Positions 53,840 to 63,680 are shown, counted from the first letter of the stretch. The stretch is DNA of 64,000 nt from Bacillota bacterium (GCA_023391635.1 JAEWAQ010000080.1:3260-67259), one strand, 5' to 3'. Notes: generated from the letters alone by a model not told the origin. A program made the numbers and translations.

Positions 53840-53990
53840 CCGCTTCCGCCCGGCCCGAACTCCTTACAGCCTTTAGCTTTGCCTTTAATCTTTAACCTTT
53901 AGTTTTTAGCCTATTGCCATTAGCTAACCATACCTATCCTCCCAAACTCCACCAACTTCCCACCAAACGCTCTCCAAGCTGTCAATGCTG

Positions 53991-54056
53991 GAGTCCAGAG
54001 GGCGCAGCACCTTTGGAATCCCCCTCCCAGGTGGGAGGGGGACTTAGGGGATGGGA
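53991..54056. repeat. Dispersed repeat, copy 1
   Basis: About 66 bp beginning GAGTCCAGAGGGCGCAGC and containing the palindrome CCCCCTCCCAGGTGGGAGGGGG. An inverted, roughly 85% similar copy lies at 63799-63863. Confidence 0.85.
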
Positions 54057-54066
54057 CGGAAAACCC

Positions 54067-54159
54067 CCGCCGGTAGGCGGAAATCTTTCGTGCTGTGCAC
54101 ATCCCCGCCGTTAGGCGGTAATCCATAGAACATGGTCGGAAAACCCCGCCGGCAGGCGG
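54067..54159 (-). terminator. Three tandem CCGCC-NNNN-GGCGG hairpins after parE
   Basis: Hairpins at 54067-54080, 54105-54118 and 54146-54159. On the minus strand the one nearest parE reads CCGCC, TGCC, GGCGGGG then TTTTCC, 13 bases after the parE stop, so it can act as a terminator. Similar units occur at 63686-63760. Confidence 0.55.
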
Positions 54160-54171
54160 AATCCCCTTAGT

Positions 54172-56157
54172 TCAGGGCTGGGGTGTGTCCTCATACTCCG
54201 TAAAGTCCACATTCTCAATAATCCACCGTTTGCGCGGGTCCACCTTGTCCCCCATCAGCGTCGACACACGGCGCTCCGCCTTGGCGGCGTCGTCAATCTG
54301 CACTTGCAGCAGCGTGCGCGACTCATAGTTCATCGTCGTCTCCCACAGCTGGTCCGGGTTCATCTCGCCAAGCCCTTTATACCGCTGCAATTCCGCATTT
54401 TTACCGATTTCCTTCAAATAGTTCTGCAACTGCTCGTCCGTCCAGGCGTACCGCACCGTCTCCAGCTTGCCGGACTTGCGCGAGATCTTGTACAGCGGCG
54501 GCTGCGCGATGAATACGCGGCCAGCGTCGATCAGCGGCTTCATGTACCGATAGAAGAACGTCAGCAGCAACACCTGGATGTGCGCGCCGTCCGTATCGGC
54601 ATCAGTCATGATGATGATCTTCGCGTAATTGCATTCATCCACGTCGAATTCCGAGCCGATGCCCGCGCCGATCGCGCTTATGATCGCTTTATACTCGTCA
54701 TTCTTCAGAATGTCCAGCAGCTTCGCTTTCTCCGGATTCATCGGCTTGCCCTTCAGCGGCAGGATCGCCTGATGCTTCGAATCGCGCCCCTGCTTGGCCG
54801 AGCCGCCGGCCGAATCGCCTTCCACGATGAACAGCTCGTTCTTCGTATAGTCCTTCGACTGCGCAGGCGACAGCTTGCCGCCGAGGCTCGGACTGTCGCT
54901 GCGCTTCTTGCCGCTGCGCACTTCCTCGCGCGCCTTGCGCGCCGCTTCGCGCGCTTTGGACGCCTGCACCGCCTTGCGCACGAGCATCCCGCCCGCCTGG
55001 GGGTTTTCTTCCAGGAAAACGGCCATCTTCTCGGATACGACGGCGTCGACCGCGCTGCGCGCCGAAGCGCTGCCGAGTTGGTCCTTCGTCTGCCCGACGA
55101 ATTCGACGTCCGACATCTTGATGTTAATAACGGCCATCATGCCCTCGCGCAAGTCGTTGCCTTCGAGGTTCTTCTCTTTCTCCTTCAACTGCCCGGTCTT
55201 GCGCGCATACTCGTTCATGACGCGGGTGTACGCCGTCTTGAAGCCGGTCTCGTGCGTACCGCCGCCGCGCGTCGGAATCGCGTTGACGAATGAAGCGATC
55301 GTCTCGGTATAACCGTCGTTATATTGCAGCGCGACCTCGACTTCAATTTCGTCTTTCTCCGCCACAAAATGAATGACCTCGTGCAGCACCGTCTTGCCAT
55401 CGTTCAGGAACTGGACGAATTGGCGCGCGCCGCCTTCATAGTGGAACTCTTCCGATTGGTTGCTGCGCTTATCGGTCAGCGTCACCCTGAGGCCGGAATT
55501 CAGAAAAGCGATCTCTTGCAGCCGCTCGGCGAGCGTATCGTAGTTCAGGCCGATATGGCCGTGGAACACGCGGGCGTCCGGCTTGAACGATACCTTCGTG
55601 CCCGTCTTATTCGTATTGCCCGTTACTTGCAGGCCGGTGACCGGCTCGCCCACATGCTCCTTGCCATTTGCGTCCGTCCATGTTTCAAAGCGCATTTTAT
55701 GTACTTTGCCATCGCGGTAAATTTCCACTTCCAACCACTCCGACAGCGCGTTCGTCACCGATGCCCCGACGCCGTGCAAGCCGCCGGACTTCTTGTATCC
55801 GCCGCCGCCGAACTTGCCGCCCGCATGCAGAATCGTATAGACGACCTGAGGCGTCGGGATCCCGGTCTTGTGCATCCCGGTCGGGATGCCCCGGCCGTTG
55901 TCGGTTACCGTGACCGAATTGTCGGCATGAATCGTCACATCGATCCGCGAGCAAAATTTGGCCAGATGCTCGTCCACCGAGTTATCGATAATTTCCCACA
56001 CCAGATGATGCAGTCCCGACGAAGTTGTGCTGCCGATATACATGCCCGGCCGCTTGCGAACCGCGGTCAATCCTTCCAATACTTGAATATCGTCAGCGCC
56101 GTATGCTGCGCTTGCCTGCGCCGCGCTATCCGCGAACAGATCCAATTGCTCGGTCAC
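54172..56157 (-). CDS. parE: DNA topoisomerase IV subunit B
   Basis: 661 aa from GTG 56157 (TEQLDLFADSAAQASAAYGA), with AGGAGG 7 bases upstream. GHKL ATPase: EIIDNSVDEHLA, TDNGRGIPTGMHK, GGLHGVGASVTNALS; transducer domain; TOPRIM with EGDSAGGSAKQGRD, LPLKGKPMN and DADTDGAHIQ. Shorter than a GyrB with the Gram-negative insert and without the gyrB neighbours, consistent with ParE. It pairs with ParC encoded downstream. Confidence 0.92.
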   Translation of the reverse strand: MTEQLDLFADSAAQASAAYGADDIQVLEGLTAVRKRPGMYIGSTTSSGLHHLVWEIIDNSVDEHLAKFCSRIDVTIHADNSVTVTDNGRGIPTGMHKTGIPTPQVVYTILHAGGKFGGGGYKKSGGLHGVGASVTNALSEWLEVEIYRDGKVHKMRFETWTDANGKEHVGEPVTGLQVTGNTNKTGTKVSFKPDARVFHGHIGLNYDTLAERLQEIAFLNSGLRVTLTDKRSNQSEEFHYEGGARQFVQFLNDGKTVLHEVIHFVAEKDEIEVEVALQYNDGYTETIASFVNAIPTRGGGTHETGFKTAYTRVMNEYARKTGQLKEKEKNLEGNDLREGMMAVINIKMSDVEFVGQTKDQLGSASARSAVDAVVSEKMAVFLEENPQAGGMLVRKAVQASKAREAARKAREEVRSGKKRSDSPSLGGKLSPAQSKDYTKNELFIVEGDSAGGSAKQGRDSKHQAILPLKGKPMNPEKAKLLDILKNDEYKAIISAIGAGIGSEFDVDECNYAKIIIMTDADTDGAHIQVLLLTFFYRYMKPLIDAGRVFIAQPPLYKISRKSGKLETVRYAWTDEQLQNYLKEIGKNAELQRYKGLGEMNPDQLWETTMNYESRTLLQVQIDDAAKAERRVSTLMGDKVDPRKRWIIENVDFTEYEDTPQP

Positions 56158-56343
56158 CGTCCGTCCTCCTATCTTTCTCTCTCTTGTCCCGCACATGCGC
56201 CAACATCGCTACGCCGCAGCGACGCCACGTGCGCCTTCGATCTATTTTAGTGCAAAAAACCGCTTCTGTACAATACGCATTACAGGCAGCTTTGGGCAGA
56301 AATTCGCAATCCGCCCGGCGCGGCGCTTCGCTCTTTTATCAAT

Positions 56344-56352
56344 ATTATAGCA
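56344..56352 (-). promoter_or_regulatory. Extended -10 promoter of parE
   Basis: TGCTATAAT on the minus strand (TGn extension plus perfect TATAAT). The leader to parE is about 180 bases. Nothing else was recognised in 56353-56600. Confidence 0.6.
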
Positions 56353-56600
56353 CGAATGGTTCCTTTCCAAGCCGGCTTCTCCCGCCTAGGCCTGTCTTCA
56401 TGAGTGTACCACGTTATGTTCGGCTTTGGGCCGAACGCATGCCTAAACCACTATACAATCGCCGGAAAACGCTGTCAAATCCATGCACTTTCAGTACCAT
56501 AAACAAACTTAAGCATTCAAAAGCGACAGGAACACGATATAGATGAAGCGACAACAAATCCGAACCCCGAGTGGAAATGAAGACAGAAGGATAAGGATCG

Positions 56601-56841
56601 GTGTCCAAACACAACGTTTTGATTGTAAATAACGAGGAAGTTCTGCGCGCTCCGGTTGCACTCCATCTGGGAAATGCGGGGATATCCGTACGCTAGGCCG
56701 ATTCAGGCTGCTCTGCCTTAAAGAAGATAGCAAAGTGCACGGGTTCGGCCTGGGCGCAGACGATTCTTCGGAGGGAGCGAACTCGGCGTGCTGACGGTGT
56801 TTACCGTTGAACTGCCGCGGACTCCGCGACACGATGATTGA
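56601..56841 (+). pseudogene. Relic of a two-component system (regulator start fused to kinase end)
   Basis: From GTG 56601 the frame reads SKHNVLIVNNEEVLRAPVAL then HLGNAGISVR and a TAG at 56694: a receiver N-terminus whose acidic pair has become Asn-Asn. In another frame KVHGFGLGADDS resembles the receiver GADD region (around 56730-56760), and in a third GSELGVLTVFTVELPRTPR then a stop at 56841 resembles a histidine-kinase C-terminus. Most of both genes is deleted and frames are broken, so no product is expected. Confidence 0.65.
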
Positions 56842-56859
56842 CCATCAATCGGCGGCTGT

Positions 56860-57858
56860 TCACTGCAAGATGTCCTGCTTCGTAAAGACGCCGAACGCCA
56901 CGACAAGTCCGGCAATCGCCCAAACCCCCAATACGGCCAAGGAAAATCCGAGCGTCATGCCCTCGATCGGAGGCGGCGTCCCTTGCAGATACGTTGTCAA
57001 TTGCAGATTCACGTTGAACAAATATTTGGCGCTGTGCCACGACGAAGCCATGTTCGTCAGGATCGCACCCGCGATGATCGCCGCCATCATCGTGACGAAG
57101 CTGGCCGCTGTACTGCGCACGAGTACCGATACCATCAGAGCCAGAATCGCCACCGTCATGGAAGCGAACCAGATCAATCCAAGCTGCATAAGCAAGTATA
57201 TAGCCTGGGAAATCGCATGAACCGACGCCGTTTCGACATTCGATCCGCTCACCTGGAAGCCGACGAAGATCGGCGCGCCCCATCCCTTGTAGCCGAACAC
57301 CAGACCGGAAATCAAGTAGCACAACGCCGTCGTCGTCACGATAATCAAGGAGACATAGAGCGTCAATGCGATCAGCTTCGACAACAGGATGCGCCATCGT
57401 CTGACTGGCCTTGTCAGCAACATTTTGATCGTTCCGGACGAGCGTTCGCCCGATACGAGATCCGAGGCGATCGCCAGCACCATGAGCGGAATGAACATCG
57501 TCACCGCGTTGTCCATGAACCCGCGCGTGAACGAGACGGCGTCCGGCGTATTCGGATTGATGTCATGGTCCAAATAATACTGCAGCTGCTGCACGAGCGC
57601 CCGCCGCCATTGTTTCCATTCCTCGGGAATCCTGTCGCTGCCGAGCGACCGCGTGTTGTCCGTGATGCGCGTTTGAAGCTCCGCCCGCCAGTCTCCATTG
57701 AACTTCTCCTGGCTGTTCTGCGATATTTTCATTTGGGCGTAGACGAACACCGGGATCAGGATGAGCAAAATGAGGACGATGACCGCGAACCGCCGTTTTT
57801 TCCACACTTTGATCATTTCATTGTGCACGAGCGCCAGCAAATTAGCCAATGCCTTCAC
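56860..57858 (-). CDS. ABC-2 type transporter permease
   Basis: 332 aa. Membrane segment 25-45, then an extracytoplasmic loop of about 60 residues (NSQEKFNGDWRAELQTRITD), then five more segments; SGERSSGTIKMLLTRPVRRWRILLSKL after segment 2 is characteristic of ABC-2 permeases with ATPases of the bacitracin-resistance type. Its start overlaps the ATPase gene by 17 bases. Substrate unknown; export of lipids, peptides or antibiotics is typical. Confidence 0.87.
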   Translation of the reverse strand: MKALANLLALVHNEMIKVWKKRRFAVIVLILLILIPVFVYAQMKISQNSQEKFNGDWRAELQTRITDNTRSLGSDRIPEEWKQWRRALVQQLQYYLDHDINPNTPDAVSFTRGFMDNAVTMFIPLMVLAIASDLVSGERSSGTIKMLLTRPVRRWRILLSKLIALTLYVSLIIVTTTALCYLISGLVFGYKGWGAPIFVGFQVSGSNVETASVHAISQAIYLLMQLGLIWFASMTVAILALMVSVLVRSTAASFVTMMAAIIAGAILTNMASSWHSAKYLFNVNLQLTTYLQGTPPPIEGMTLGFSLAVLGVWAIAGLVVAFGVFTKQDILQ

Positions 57859-58816
57859 CCTCCGTCAATCCGAGAAATAAGTCTTCGAGCGACGGAGACA
57901 CCCGCTGCACCGCCATGACGCCAATGCCTGCCGATACGAGCCTCGCAACGATGTCCGGAATCGCCGATTCGTCCGTTACCGTAACGATCGCGCCCGGCAG
58001 CCCGGCCATGATCGATTCCTCGATGCGGTGACCGTCGTCTCCAACGATGCGCACCGCGCCATCCGCCTCCAGCTGCGCGCGGCCTTCCGCCGGTCGGTTC
58101 AGCTGCCAGAGCGTATACGTCTCCGCCTGCGAGACGAGTGCATTCACTTCGCCGACCGCGATCACCTTGCCATGCGCGATGATGGCGACGCGTTCGCACA
58201 TCAATTGAATCTCACTGAGAAGATGGCTGGAAATGAACAGACTGAGGCCCTCCCCCGCCAATCTGCGAATGAAAGCCCGCAGTTCCTTGATCCCGAGCGG
58301 GTCCAGTCCGTTCGTCGGCTCGTCGAGAATGAGCAGCTTGGGCTTGCCGAGCAGCGCTTGGGCGATGCCGAGCCTTTGTCGCATGCCGAGCGAGTACGTT
58401 TTGACTTTATCGTGAATGCGTCCCGCCATGCCCACGATATCCACGACTTCCGCGATTCGCGCTTCGGCGATGCCCGCTTGCATCCGTGCGAAGTGCGCCA
58501 GATTCTCCCAGCCCGTCATGAACTCGTACAACTCCGGATTTTCGACGATGCTGCCAATATGGCGCAGCGCCTGTTCGGGGTGCCTGGAGACATCTTCACC
58601 GCAGACGAGAATTTTCCCTTCTGTCGGCTTGATCAGACTGGTCAGCATGCGAATTGTCGTCGTCTTGCCGGAACCGTTCGGCCCGAGGAAGCCAAAGATT
58701 TCGCCGGCATTCACTTCGAAGCTGACATCCTGAATGATCCATTTGCGTCCGATTTTCTTCTTTAATCCTTGTACGGACAGGACGGTTCCCCGCTCCGCCG
58801 CTTGCGCCGATACCAT
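57842..58816 (-). CDS. ABC exporter ATP-binding protein
   Basis: 324 aa from ATG 58816 (MVSAQAAERGTVLSVQGLKK), AGGAGG upstream. Walker A GPNGSGKTTT, Q-loop VENPELYEFMTGWENL, signature YSLGMRQRLGIAQALL, Walker B LLILDEPTNGLDP and H-loop SSHLLSE. The C-terminal 90 residues (after about 235) are an extra domain as in BcrA-type ATPases. Works with the following permease; preceded by the SGNH esterase gene, 25 bases away, in one probable operon. Confidence 0.9.
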   Translation of the reverse strand: MVSAQAAERGTVLSVQGLKKKIGRKWIIQDVSFEVNAGEIFGFLGPNGSGKTTTIRMLTSLIKPTEGKILVCGEDVSRHPEQALRHIGSIVENPELYEFMTGWENLAHFARMQAGIAEARIAEVVDIVGMAGRIHDKVKTYSLGMRQRLGIAQALLGKPKLLILDEPTNGLDPLGIKELRAFIRRLAGEGLSLFISSHLLSEIQLMCERVAIIAHGKVIAVGEVNALVSQAETYTLWQLNRPAEGRAQLEADGAVRIVGDDGHRIEESIMAGLPGAIVTVTDESAIPDIVARLVSAGIGVMAVQRVSPSLEDLFLGLTEGEGIG

Positions 58817-58841
58817 GTTGCCAGCCACCTCCTTACGTCCG

Positions 58842-59663
58842 CTATTCAAGCGCCTGCGCTACGCGTTCCGCGATGCGAGCGTAGCCTTCATCGTTCGGGT
58901 GAAAATGGTCCGAGGACAAATATCGGCCGATATTCGCTTCAAACAGGTCGTATGTCGGCACGACCGTCATATTGCCGTCTTTCACGGCCGCATCCGCGGC
59001 ATCGTCATTCCATTCCCGCACGATACGGCTTGCGTCCGCCTTTATGTCCGGCAAGTCGAAGAAAGGGTTATACAACCCGACATAGACGATCCGCGCATTC
59101 GGATTCAATTCCCGAACTTTCGCGATCACCCCGCGCAGCCGCCCCTTGCCTTCTTCAAGCTGCCTCTCCAGCTCCCCTACCGACAAATCTCCGCCGCTGC
59201 CCATCGAACCTCCGCCCGCCGCGTACTGAAACAGATCGTTGCCGCCGATCGTCAGCATGACGATATCCGACTGGACGATGGCATTCACGAACCCCTTGTC
59301 GTCCAAATGCTCCAGCAACTGATCGGCCCGTAAACCGCCGATAGCCAGATTATTCACGATGTGTACCGGCTTGTCCAACGTCTTGGCCAGCGCTTCGGCC
59401 GACCGCTTGACATAGCCGCTGCCCGTCTGATCGCCCGTGCCGACCGTGAGCGAATCGCCGAGCGCCGCGATCTTCCACTCCGGCTTCTCTGCCAGGCTTC
59501 CCCCGCCTGCCGCAGGCGGGAGCGAAGGCGGCGGAACGGCCATCCCCGCGGACGGCGCCCAGTGATCCTTCAAAGCCCAGCCGAAGCCGGCCAGCACTAA
59601 AATCAGGCATGCGAGCGACACCGCGCCAAGCCCTCTCCATAGCCAGTCTGTCGAACGCATCAT
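58842..59663 (-). CDS. Membrane-anchored SGNH/GDSL hydrolase
   Basis: 273 aa. N-terminal anchor 9-30, Pro/Gly-rich linker to about 60, then SGNH blocks: ALGDSLTVGTGD (nucleophile Ser), NLAIGGLRADQLL (Gly), TIGGNDLFQYA (Asn), and SSDHFHPNDEGYARI (Asp/His). Esterase or lipase acting outside the membrane, similar to YpmR. GGAGG lies 12 bases before ATG 59663. First gene before the ABC exporter pair, so its action may relate to an exported lipid or envelope compound. Confidence 0.87.
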   Translation of the reverse strand: MMRSTDWLWRGLGAVSLACLILVLAGFGWALKDHWAPSAGMAVPPPSLPPAAGGGSLAEKPEWKIAALGDSLTVGTGDQTGSGYVKRSAEALAKTLDKPVHIVNNLAIGGLRADQLLEHLDDKGFVNAIVQSDIVMLTIGGNDLFQYAAGGGSMGSGGDLSVGELERQLEEGKGRLRGVIAKVRELNPNARIVYVGLYNPFFDLPDIKADASRIVREWNDDAADAAVKDGNMTVVPTYDLFEANIGRYLSSDHFHPNDEGYARIAERVAQALE

Positions 59664-59839
59664 GTCGGGCTTGTTCCTCCTTCTCCCTATGCAGCATTTT
59701 CACTTCTTCCTTATTCACGATAACGGTTTCCGCCGAATTTTTCAAACGCGCATGCCCGATCGATCTTCCTTGCGCGGTCCGGGTCTTGCCGGGATCGATT
59801 CGAAGTGTCGTACAACCGCCGAACCCCCGACCAAAGCCG

Positions 59840-59869
59840 AAAATCCCGGAGCCTGATGGCCCCGGGATC
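59840..59869 (-). terminator. Terminator after the heterodimeric ABC exporter genes
   Basis: Minus strand ATCCCGG-GGCC, loop ATCA, GG-CTCCGGGAT followed by TTTTCGG, 15 bases past the stop codon at 59885. The rest of 59664-59884 holds no gene I can support. Confidence 0.7.
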
Positions 59870-59884
59870 TCGCATACATTTATT

Positions 59885-61687
59885 TTATGCCGTTAAGAAT
59901 CTATATTGCGCTTCAACCAGGTTTCGATAGTGCCCCGGGCGGCTCATCAGATGCTCGTGCGTGCCCTGCTCGACGATGACTCCGTGGTCCAACACGACGA
60001 TCTTGTCCGCATGGCGAATCGTGGACAGACGGTGCGCAACGATGAAGGAAGTCCGGCCTTGGAGCAGTGTACTGAGTGCCTCCTGAATACGCAGTTCCGT
60101 CTCCGTATCGATGCTGGCTGTGGCTTCGTCCAGAATCAGCAGCTTCGGATCGGCGAGCAACGCGCGCGCAAACGAGATCAATTGCCGCTGACCGATCGAC
60201 AGTGCACTGCCCCGTTCTTCGACCTGTGTGTCGTATCCGTCTGGCAAATCCTTGATGAAATCGTGCGCCAGCACGGACCGTGCAGCCGCCTCGACCTCCG
60301 CGTTCGTAGCCGCTGGCCGACCATAGCGGATATTGTCGCGGATCGTGCCGGAGAAGATGAACGTATCCTGCAGGACGATCCCGATCTGCGACCGCAGGCT
60401 CTCGATGGTCACATTCCGTACGTCTACGCCATCGAGCAGCACCCGGCCTTCCGACACGTCATAGAATCGGCTGAGCAGATTGACGATCGTGCTCTTGCCC
60501 GAACCCGTATGACCGACCAATGCGATCGACATGCCAGGCTCCACGTCAAGATCGATACCATGAAGCGCAAAACGCTCCTTTTCGTAGCCGAACGATACGT
60601 GTTCGAATTTGACGTTGCCTTGCAGCGGCGGCATCGGCAGTGCGTCCTCGCGCTCCGGAACCGCGGGTTTCTCGTCCATATACTCGAAGATCCGCTCCGT
60701 CGAAGACATCGAGATCAGCAGCTGGGAATACATGTTCCCCAGACGGGAGATTGGCTCCCAGAAGCTGCCCACGTACGAGATGAAAGCGACCAGATCGCCG
60801 ACGGTCATCGAGTTGGTCTGGATCAAATACGTGCCATATAGCAGCAGAATGAGCGTACCGATCGCGGAAGTAATTTCGATGACCGGGCCGAACAGTTGGT
60901 TCAATGCGGACGCCTTGTTCCAAGAACGGATATTGCTGATGTTCATGCCGTCGAAATAAGCGGTGTTCTCCTTCTCTTGCGCGAATGCCTGCGTGACGCG
61001 GATGCCCTGAATAGACTCGTTCAAGTGGGAATTGATGCGTGATTGCTTGATCCGCACGATTTGCCAAGCCAGGCGAATCCGCTTGCGCAGCGAGCTGGAG
61101 ACGAGAAACATGATCGGAACCGTAATCATGACGGCGAGGCCAAGTTTGAAGTTCAGCACGAGCAGAATCGCGGTAATGCCAATCAGCTGCATAATATCGA
61201 TGATCGAGTTGACGACCCCGTTGGAGAGCATGTCTTGCAGCGAGTTGACGTCATTGGTGACCCGCACGAGCACCGATCCGGCCGGCCGCTTGTCGAAGAA
61301 CCGAAACGACAGCGACTGAATATGGCGGAAAAGAGCGGACCGAAGATCGAAAATAACTTTCTGACCGATGATGTTCGTCCTGTTGATCGTATAATGCTGC
61401 GACCACCATCTCAGTCCGTACAACGCGAGCATCGCCCCTGCGATCAGAAGCAATAGCTGCACGCTGCCCTTCCCCCCATCGACAGGCCAGATCGCGCGGT
61501 CGATGGCCAGCTTTGTGAGCAGCGGGATGGCGAGCCTGGCGAGCATGCCGAACACGGTCATGACAAGCGCGACTTTAATGACGTCTTTCCGATAAGGCCG
61601 AATGTAGCCGAGAAGGCGAGCCATCTGCTTCCAGTTGAACGGCTTGTCGATCAGGATGTCGTCCTGGTAAACGAATTTGCGGCTCAT
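59885..61687 (-). CDS. Heterodimeric ABC exporter subunit, catalytic-site half
   Basis: 600 aa from ATG 61687 (GGAGG 8 bases upstream). Six membrane segments (about 30-310), then the nucleotide-binding domain: Walker A VGHTGSGKST, signature ALSIGQRQLISFARAL (Gly to Ile change in LSGGQ), Walker B LLILDEATASID with the catalytic Glu, H-loop VAHRLST. Its start overlaps the partner's stop by 4 bases. The arrangement matches YfiBC/BmrCD-like multidrug or lipid exporters. Confidence 0.9.
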   Translation of the reverse strand: MSRKFVYQDDILIDKPFNWKQMARLLGYIRPYRKDVIKVALVMTVFGMLARLAIPLLTKLAIDRAIWPVDGGKGSVQLLLLIAGAMLALYGLRWWSQHYTINRTNIIGQKVIFDLRSALFRHIQSLSFRFFDKRPAGSVLVRVTNDVNSLQDMLSNGVVNSIIDIMQLIGITAILLVLNFKLGLAVMITVPIMFLVSSSLRKRIRLAWQIVRIKQSRINSHLNESIQGIRVTQAFAQEKENTAYFDGMNISNIRSWNKASALNQLFGPVIEITSAIGTLILLLYGTYLIQTNSMTVGDLVAFISYVGSFWEPISRLGNMYSQLLISMSSTERIFEYMDEKPAVPEREDALPMPPLQGNVKFEHVSFGYEKERFALHGIDLDVEPGMSIALVGHTGSGKSTIVNLLSRFYDVSEGRVLLDGVDVRNVTIESLRSQIGIVLQDTFIFSGTIRDNIRYGRPAATNAEVEAAARSVLAHDFIKDLPDGYDTQVEERGSALSIGQRQLISFARALLADPKLLILDEATASIDTETELRIQEALSTLLQGRTSFIVAHRLSTIRHADKIVVLDHGVIVEQGTHEHLMSRPGHYRNLVEAQYRFLTA

Positions 61688-63486
61688 CTCCACACCCTCC
61701 CCTCGGTGCCGTTCGCGGCTTCCGGCGAAGCGTTATCGAGCTCTTCCGGACGATCCGCAAACTGGATCCTGTACGTTTCGCGATATAAGCCGGGCTGCCG
61801 CAGCAGCTTCCCATGCTGGCCACGCTGCACGACATGCCCGCGGTCGAGCACAACGATCTCGTCAGCATGCATCAGGGAAGAAATCCGGTGAGCGATGATG
61901 AACACTGTGCGGCCCTTCATCACTTCGCGCAGTGACTGCTGAATGAGATGCTCGGTCTCCATGTCGAGCGCGCTCGTCGAATCGTCAAGGATGAGCACGT
62001 CAGGCTTCATCAGGAATGCGCGGGCTAGCGCAATCCGCTGCCTCTGTCCGCCCGACAAGCCCATGCCCCGCTCCCCGACAACCGTCTCGTAGCCGAGCGG
62101 GAATTCACGGATGAATTCGTCGGCTTGCGCGAGTCGCGCCGCCTCCTCGATCTGTTCCATCGTCGCTTCGGGACAGCCGTAGGCGATGTTCTCCTGGATC
62201 GTCGTCGAGAACAGGAACGATTCCTGGAACACGACTGAGATATTGCGGCGCAGGCTTGCCAATTCAATCTGGCGGATATCCATTCCGTCAACCGTGATCG
62301 AACCGCCGCTCACATCGTAAGCGCGCAGCAGCAGTCCGATTGCCGTCGACTTGCCCGATCCCGTGCCGCCGAGTAAGCCGATGACCGATCCAGGCGGCAC
62401 GTCCAGCGTGAATTGCGTGAGCGCATCCGGCTTATCGGCATGGGCGCCATAGCGGAACCGCACGTCTTGATAGCGGATATGCCCCGTCTTTGCGACTTCT
62501 TCCCATGCAAATGCCTTGCTAGCATTCCGAACCGCGATCGGCTGGTTGAGCAGCTCCAGCAGACGTTCGCCCGAAGCCTTAGCCATCGTATAGCCGTTGA
62601 TCTGGAAGCCAAGCATCCAAAGCGGCGCCACGATGATGCCCAGCATGCTGGACATCGCAACCAGGTCGCCCAGCGACATATAGTCGTAAATGACTCGCCA
62701 GCCGCCGACGAGAAGCAGCAGCGCCACGCTGAAGTTGGCGATGAACTCCATTGCCGGGAAAAATCTGCCCCACACACCTGCCAGCTCCAGATGATTGCTG
62801 CGATATTCTTCGTTGTTGCCGCTGAACTTCTCGACCTCGAACGGTTCGCGAGCGAACGACTTGACCGTACGGACACCCATGACGTTCTCCTGAACACTGA
62901 CCGTCAATCTGCCGATTGCGGAGCGGATCGCGCGGAATACCGGATGGATCTGCTGCTCGAATCGGATCGCCACGAACCCAAGCACCGGTACGAATGACAG
63001 CGTGATCAGCGTCAATTGCCAATCCAGGAAGAACATCATCGTAAAGCCGAACAACACAAGGAACATGGTGTTGAGCAATTGGGCCATGCCGAAGCCGAGG
63101 AATTGGCGAATACCTTCGATATCGGCGGTCAGCCGTGACATCAGATCCCCTGTCCTCGCCCTGTCGTAATAGGAGAACGATAATTCCTGCAGCTTGACGT
63201 AACAGCCGTTGCGCAGTCGATAAGCCAGCCAGTTGCCGACCCGGCTGCCGCAAAATCCGTGCACATACTGGAAACAGGCTTTGCAGAAAATGATGCCTAC
63301 TGCCAGCAGAGACAGCGATAGCACGCCATCGAATTCTCTCGGGATGATGATGTCGTTGATGAGCGACCGCAGCAGCAGCGGATATACCAATCCGAGCGCC
63401 GTAGCCAACGCGAGACCCATGATGGAGCCCAAAAGCAGGGCTTTGTCTTGCCAGTAATAGGCTTTCAGCTCTCGGAATACGTTCAA
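61684..63486 (-). CDS. Heterodimeric ABC exporter subunit, degenerate-site half
   Basis: 600 aa from TTG 63486 (LNVFRELKAYYWQDKALLLG), GGGAGG 7 bases upstream. Six membrane segments, then Walker A LGGTGSGKST, signature GLSGGQRQRIALARAF intact, Walker B VLILDDSTSALD where the catalytic Glu is Asp, H-loop IAHRISS. The split of consensus signature here and catalytic Glu in the partner defines one active and one degenerate ATP site, as in asymmetric exporters. Confidence 0.9.
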   Translation of the reverse strand: MNVFRELKAYYWQDKALLLGSIMGLALATALGLVYPLLLRSLINDIIIPREFDGVLSLSLLAVGIIFCKACFQYVHGFCGSRVGNWLAYRLRNGCYVKLQELSFSYYDRARTGDLMSRLTADIEGIRQFLGFGMAQLLNTMFLVLFGFTMMFFLDWQLTLITLSFVPVLGFVAIRFEQQIHPVFRAIRSAIGRLTVSVQENVMGVRTVKSFAREPFEVEKFSGNNEEYRSNHLELAGVWGRFFPAMEFIANFSVALLLLVGGWRVIYDYMSLGDLVAMSSMLGIIVAPLWMLGFQINGYTMAKASGERLLELLNQPIAVRNASKAFAWEEVAKTGHIRYQDVRFRYGAHADKPDALTQFTLDVPPGSVIGLLGGTGSGKSTAIGLLLRAYDVSGGSITVDGMDIRQIELASLRRNISVVFQESFLFSTTIQENIAYGCPEATMEQIEEAARLAQADEFIREFPLGYETVVGERGMGLSGGQRQRIALARAFLMKPDVLILDDSTSALDMETEHLIQQSLREVMKGRTVFIIAHRISSLMHADEIVVLDRGHVVQRGQHGKLLRQPGLYRETYRIQFADRPEELDNASPEAANGTEGRVWR

Positions 63487-63527
63487 TGTCGCGCCTCCCA
63501 TTCATGCCTTCATGTGGTTACCACGGA

Positions 63528-63556
63528 AGTTTAAACCGAATTGGAAATTGGGGCAA
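63528..63556 (-). promoter_or_regulatory. Sigma-A promoter of the ABC exporter pair
   Basis: TTGCCC (63551-63556), 17-base spacer, TAAACT (63528-63533), about 40 bases before the TTG start. Confidence 0.7.
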
Positions 63557-63680
63557 CGACGCTTTGTCGCGCTGAAACGTGGTAATGCCGGGGAATGCTT
63601 CGATATGTCAGCCGAATCGTGACTTATCAGCAAAATCATCTGCTTTGTGACGGTTCCCTGAACTTTTCGATGGTTTGTCT

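Noticed and set aside
53561..53902. Plus-strand ORFs of about 110 aa between parC and parE
   Set aside because: They are formed by the hairpin repeats and lack ribosome sites or protein similarity.
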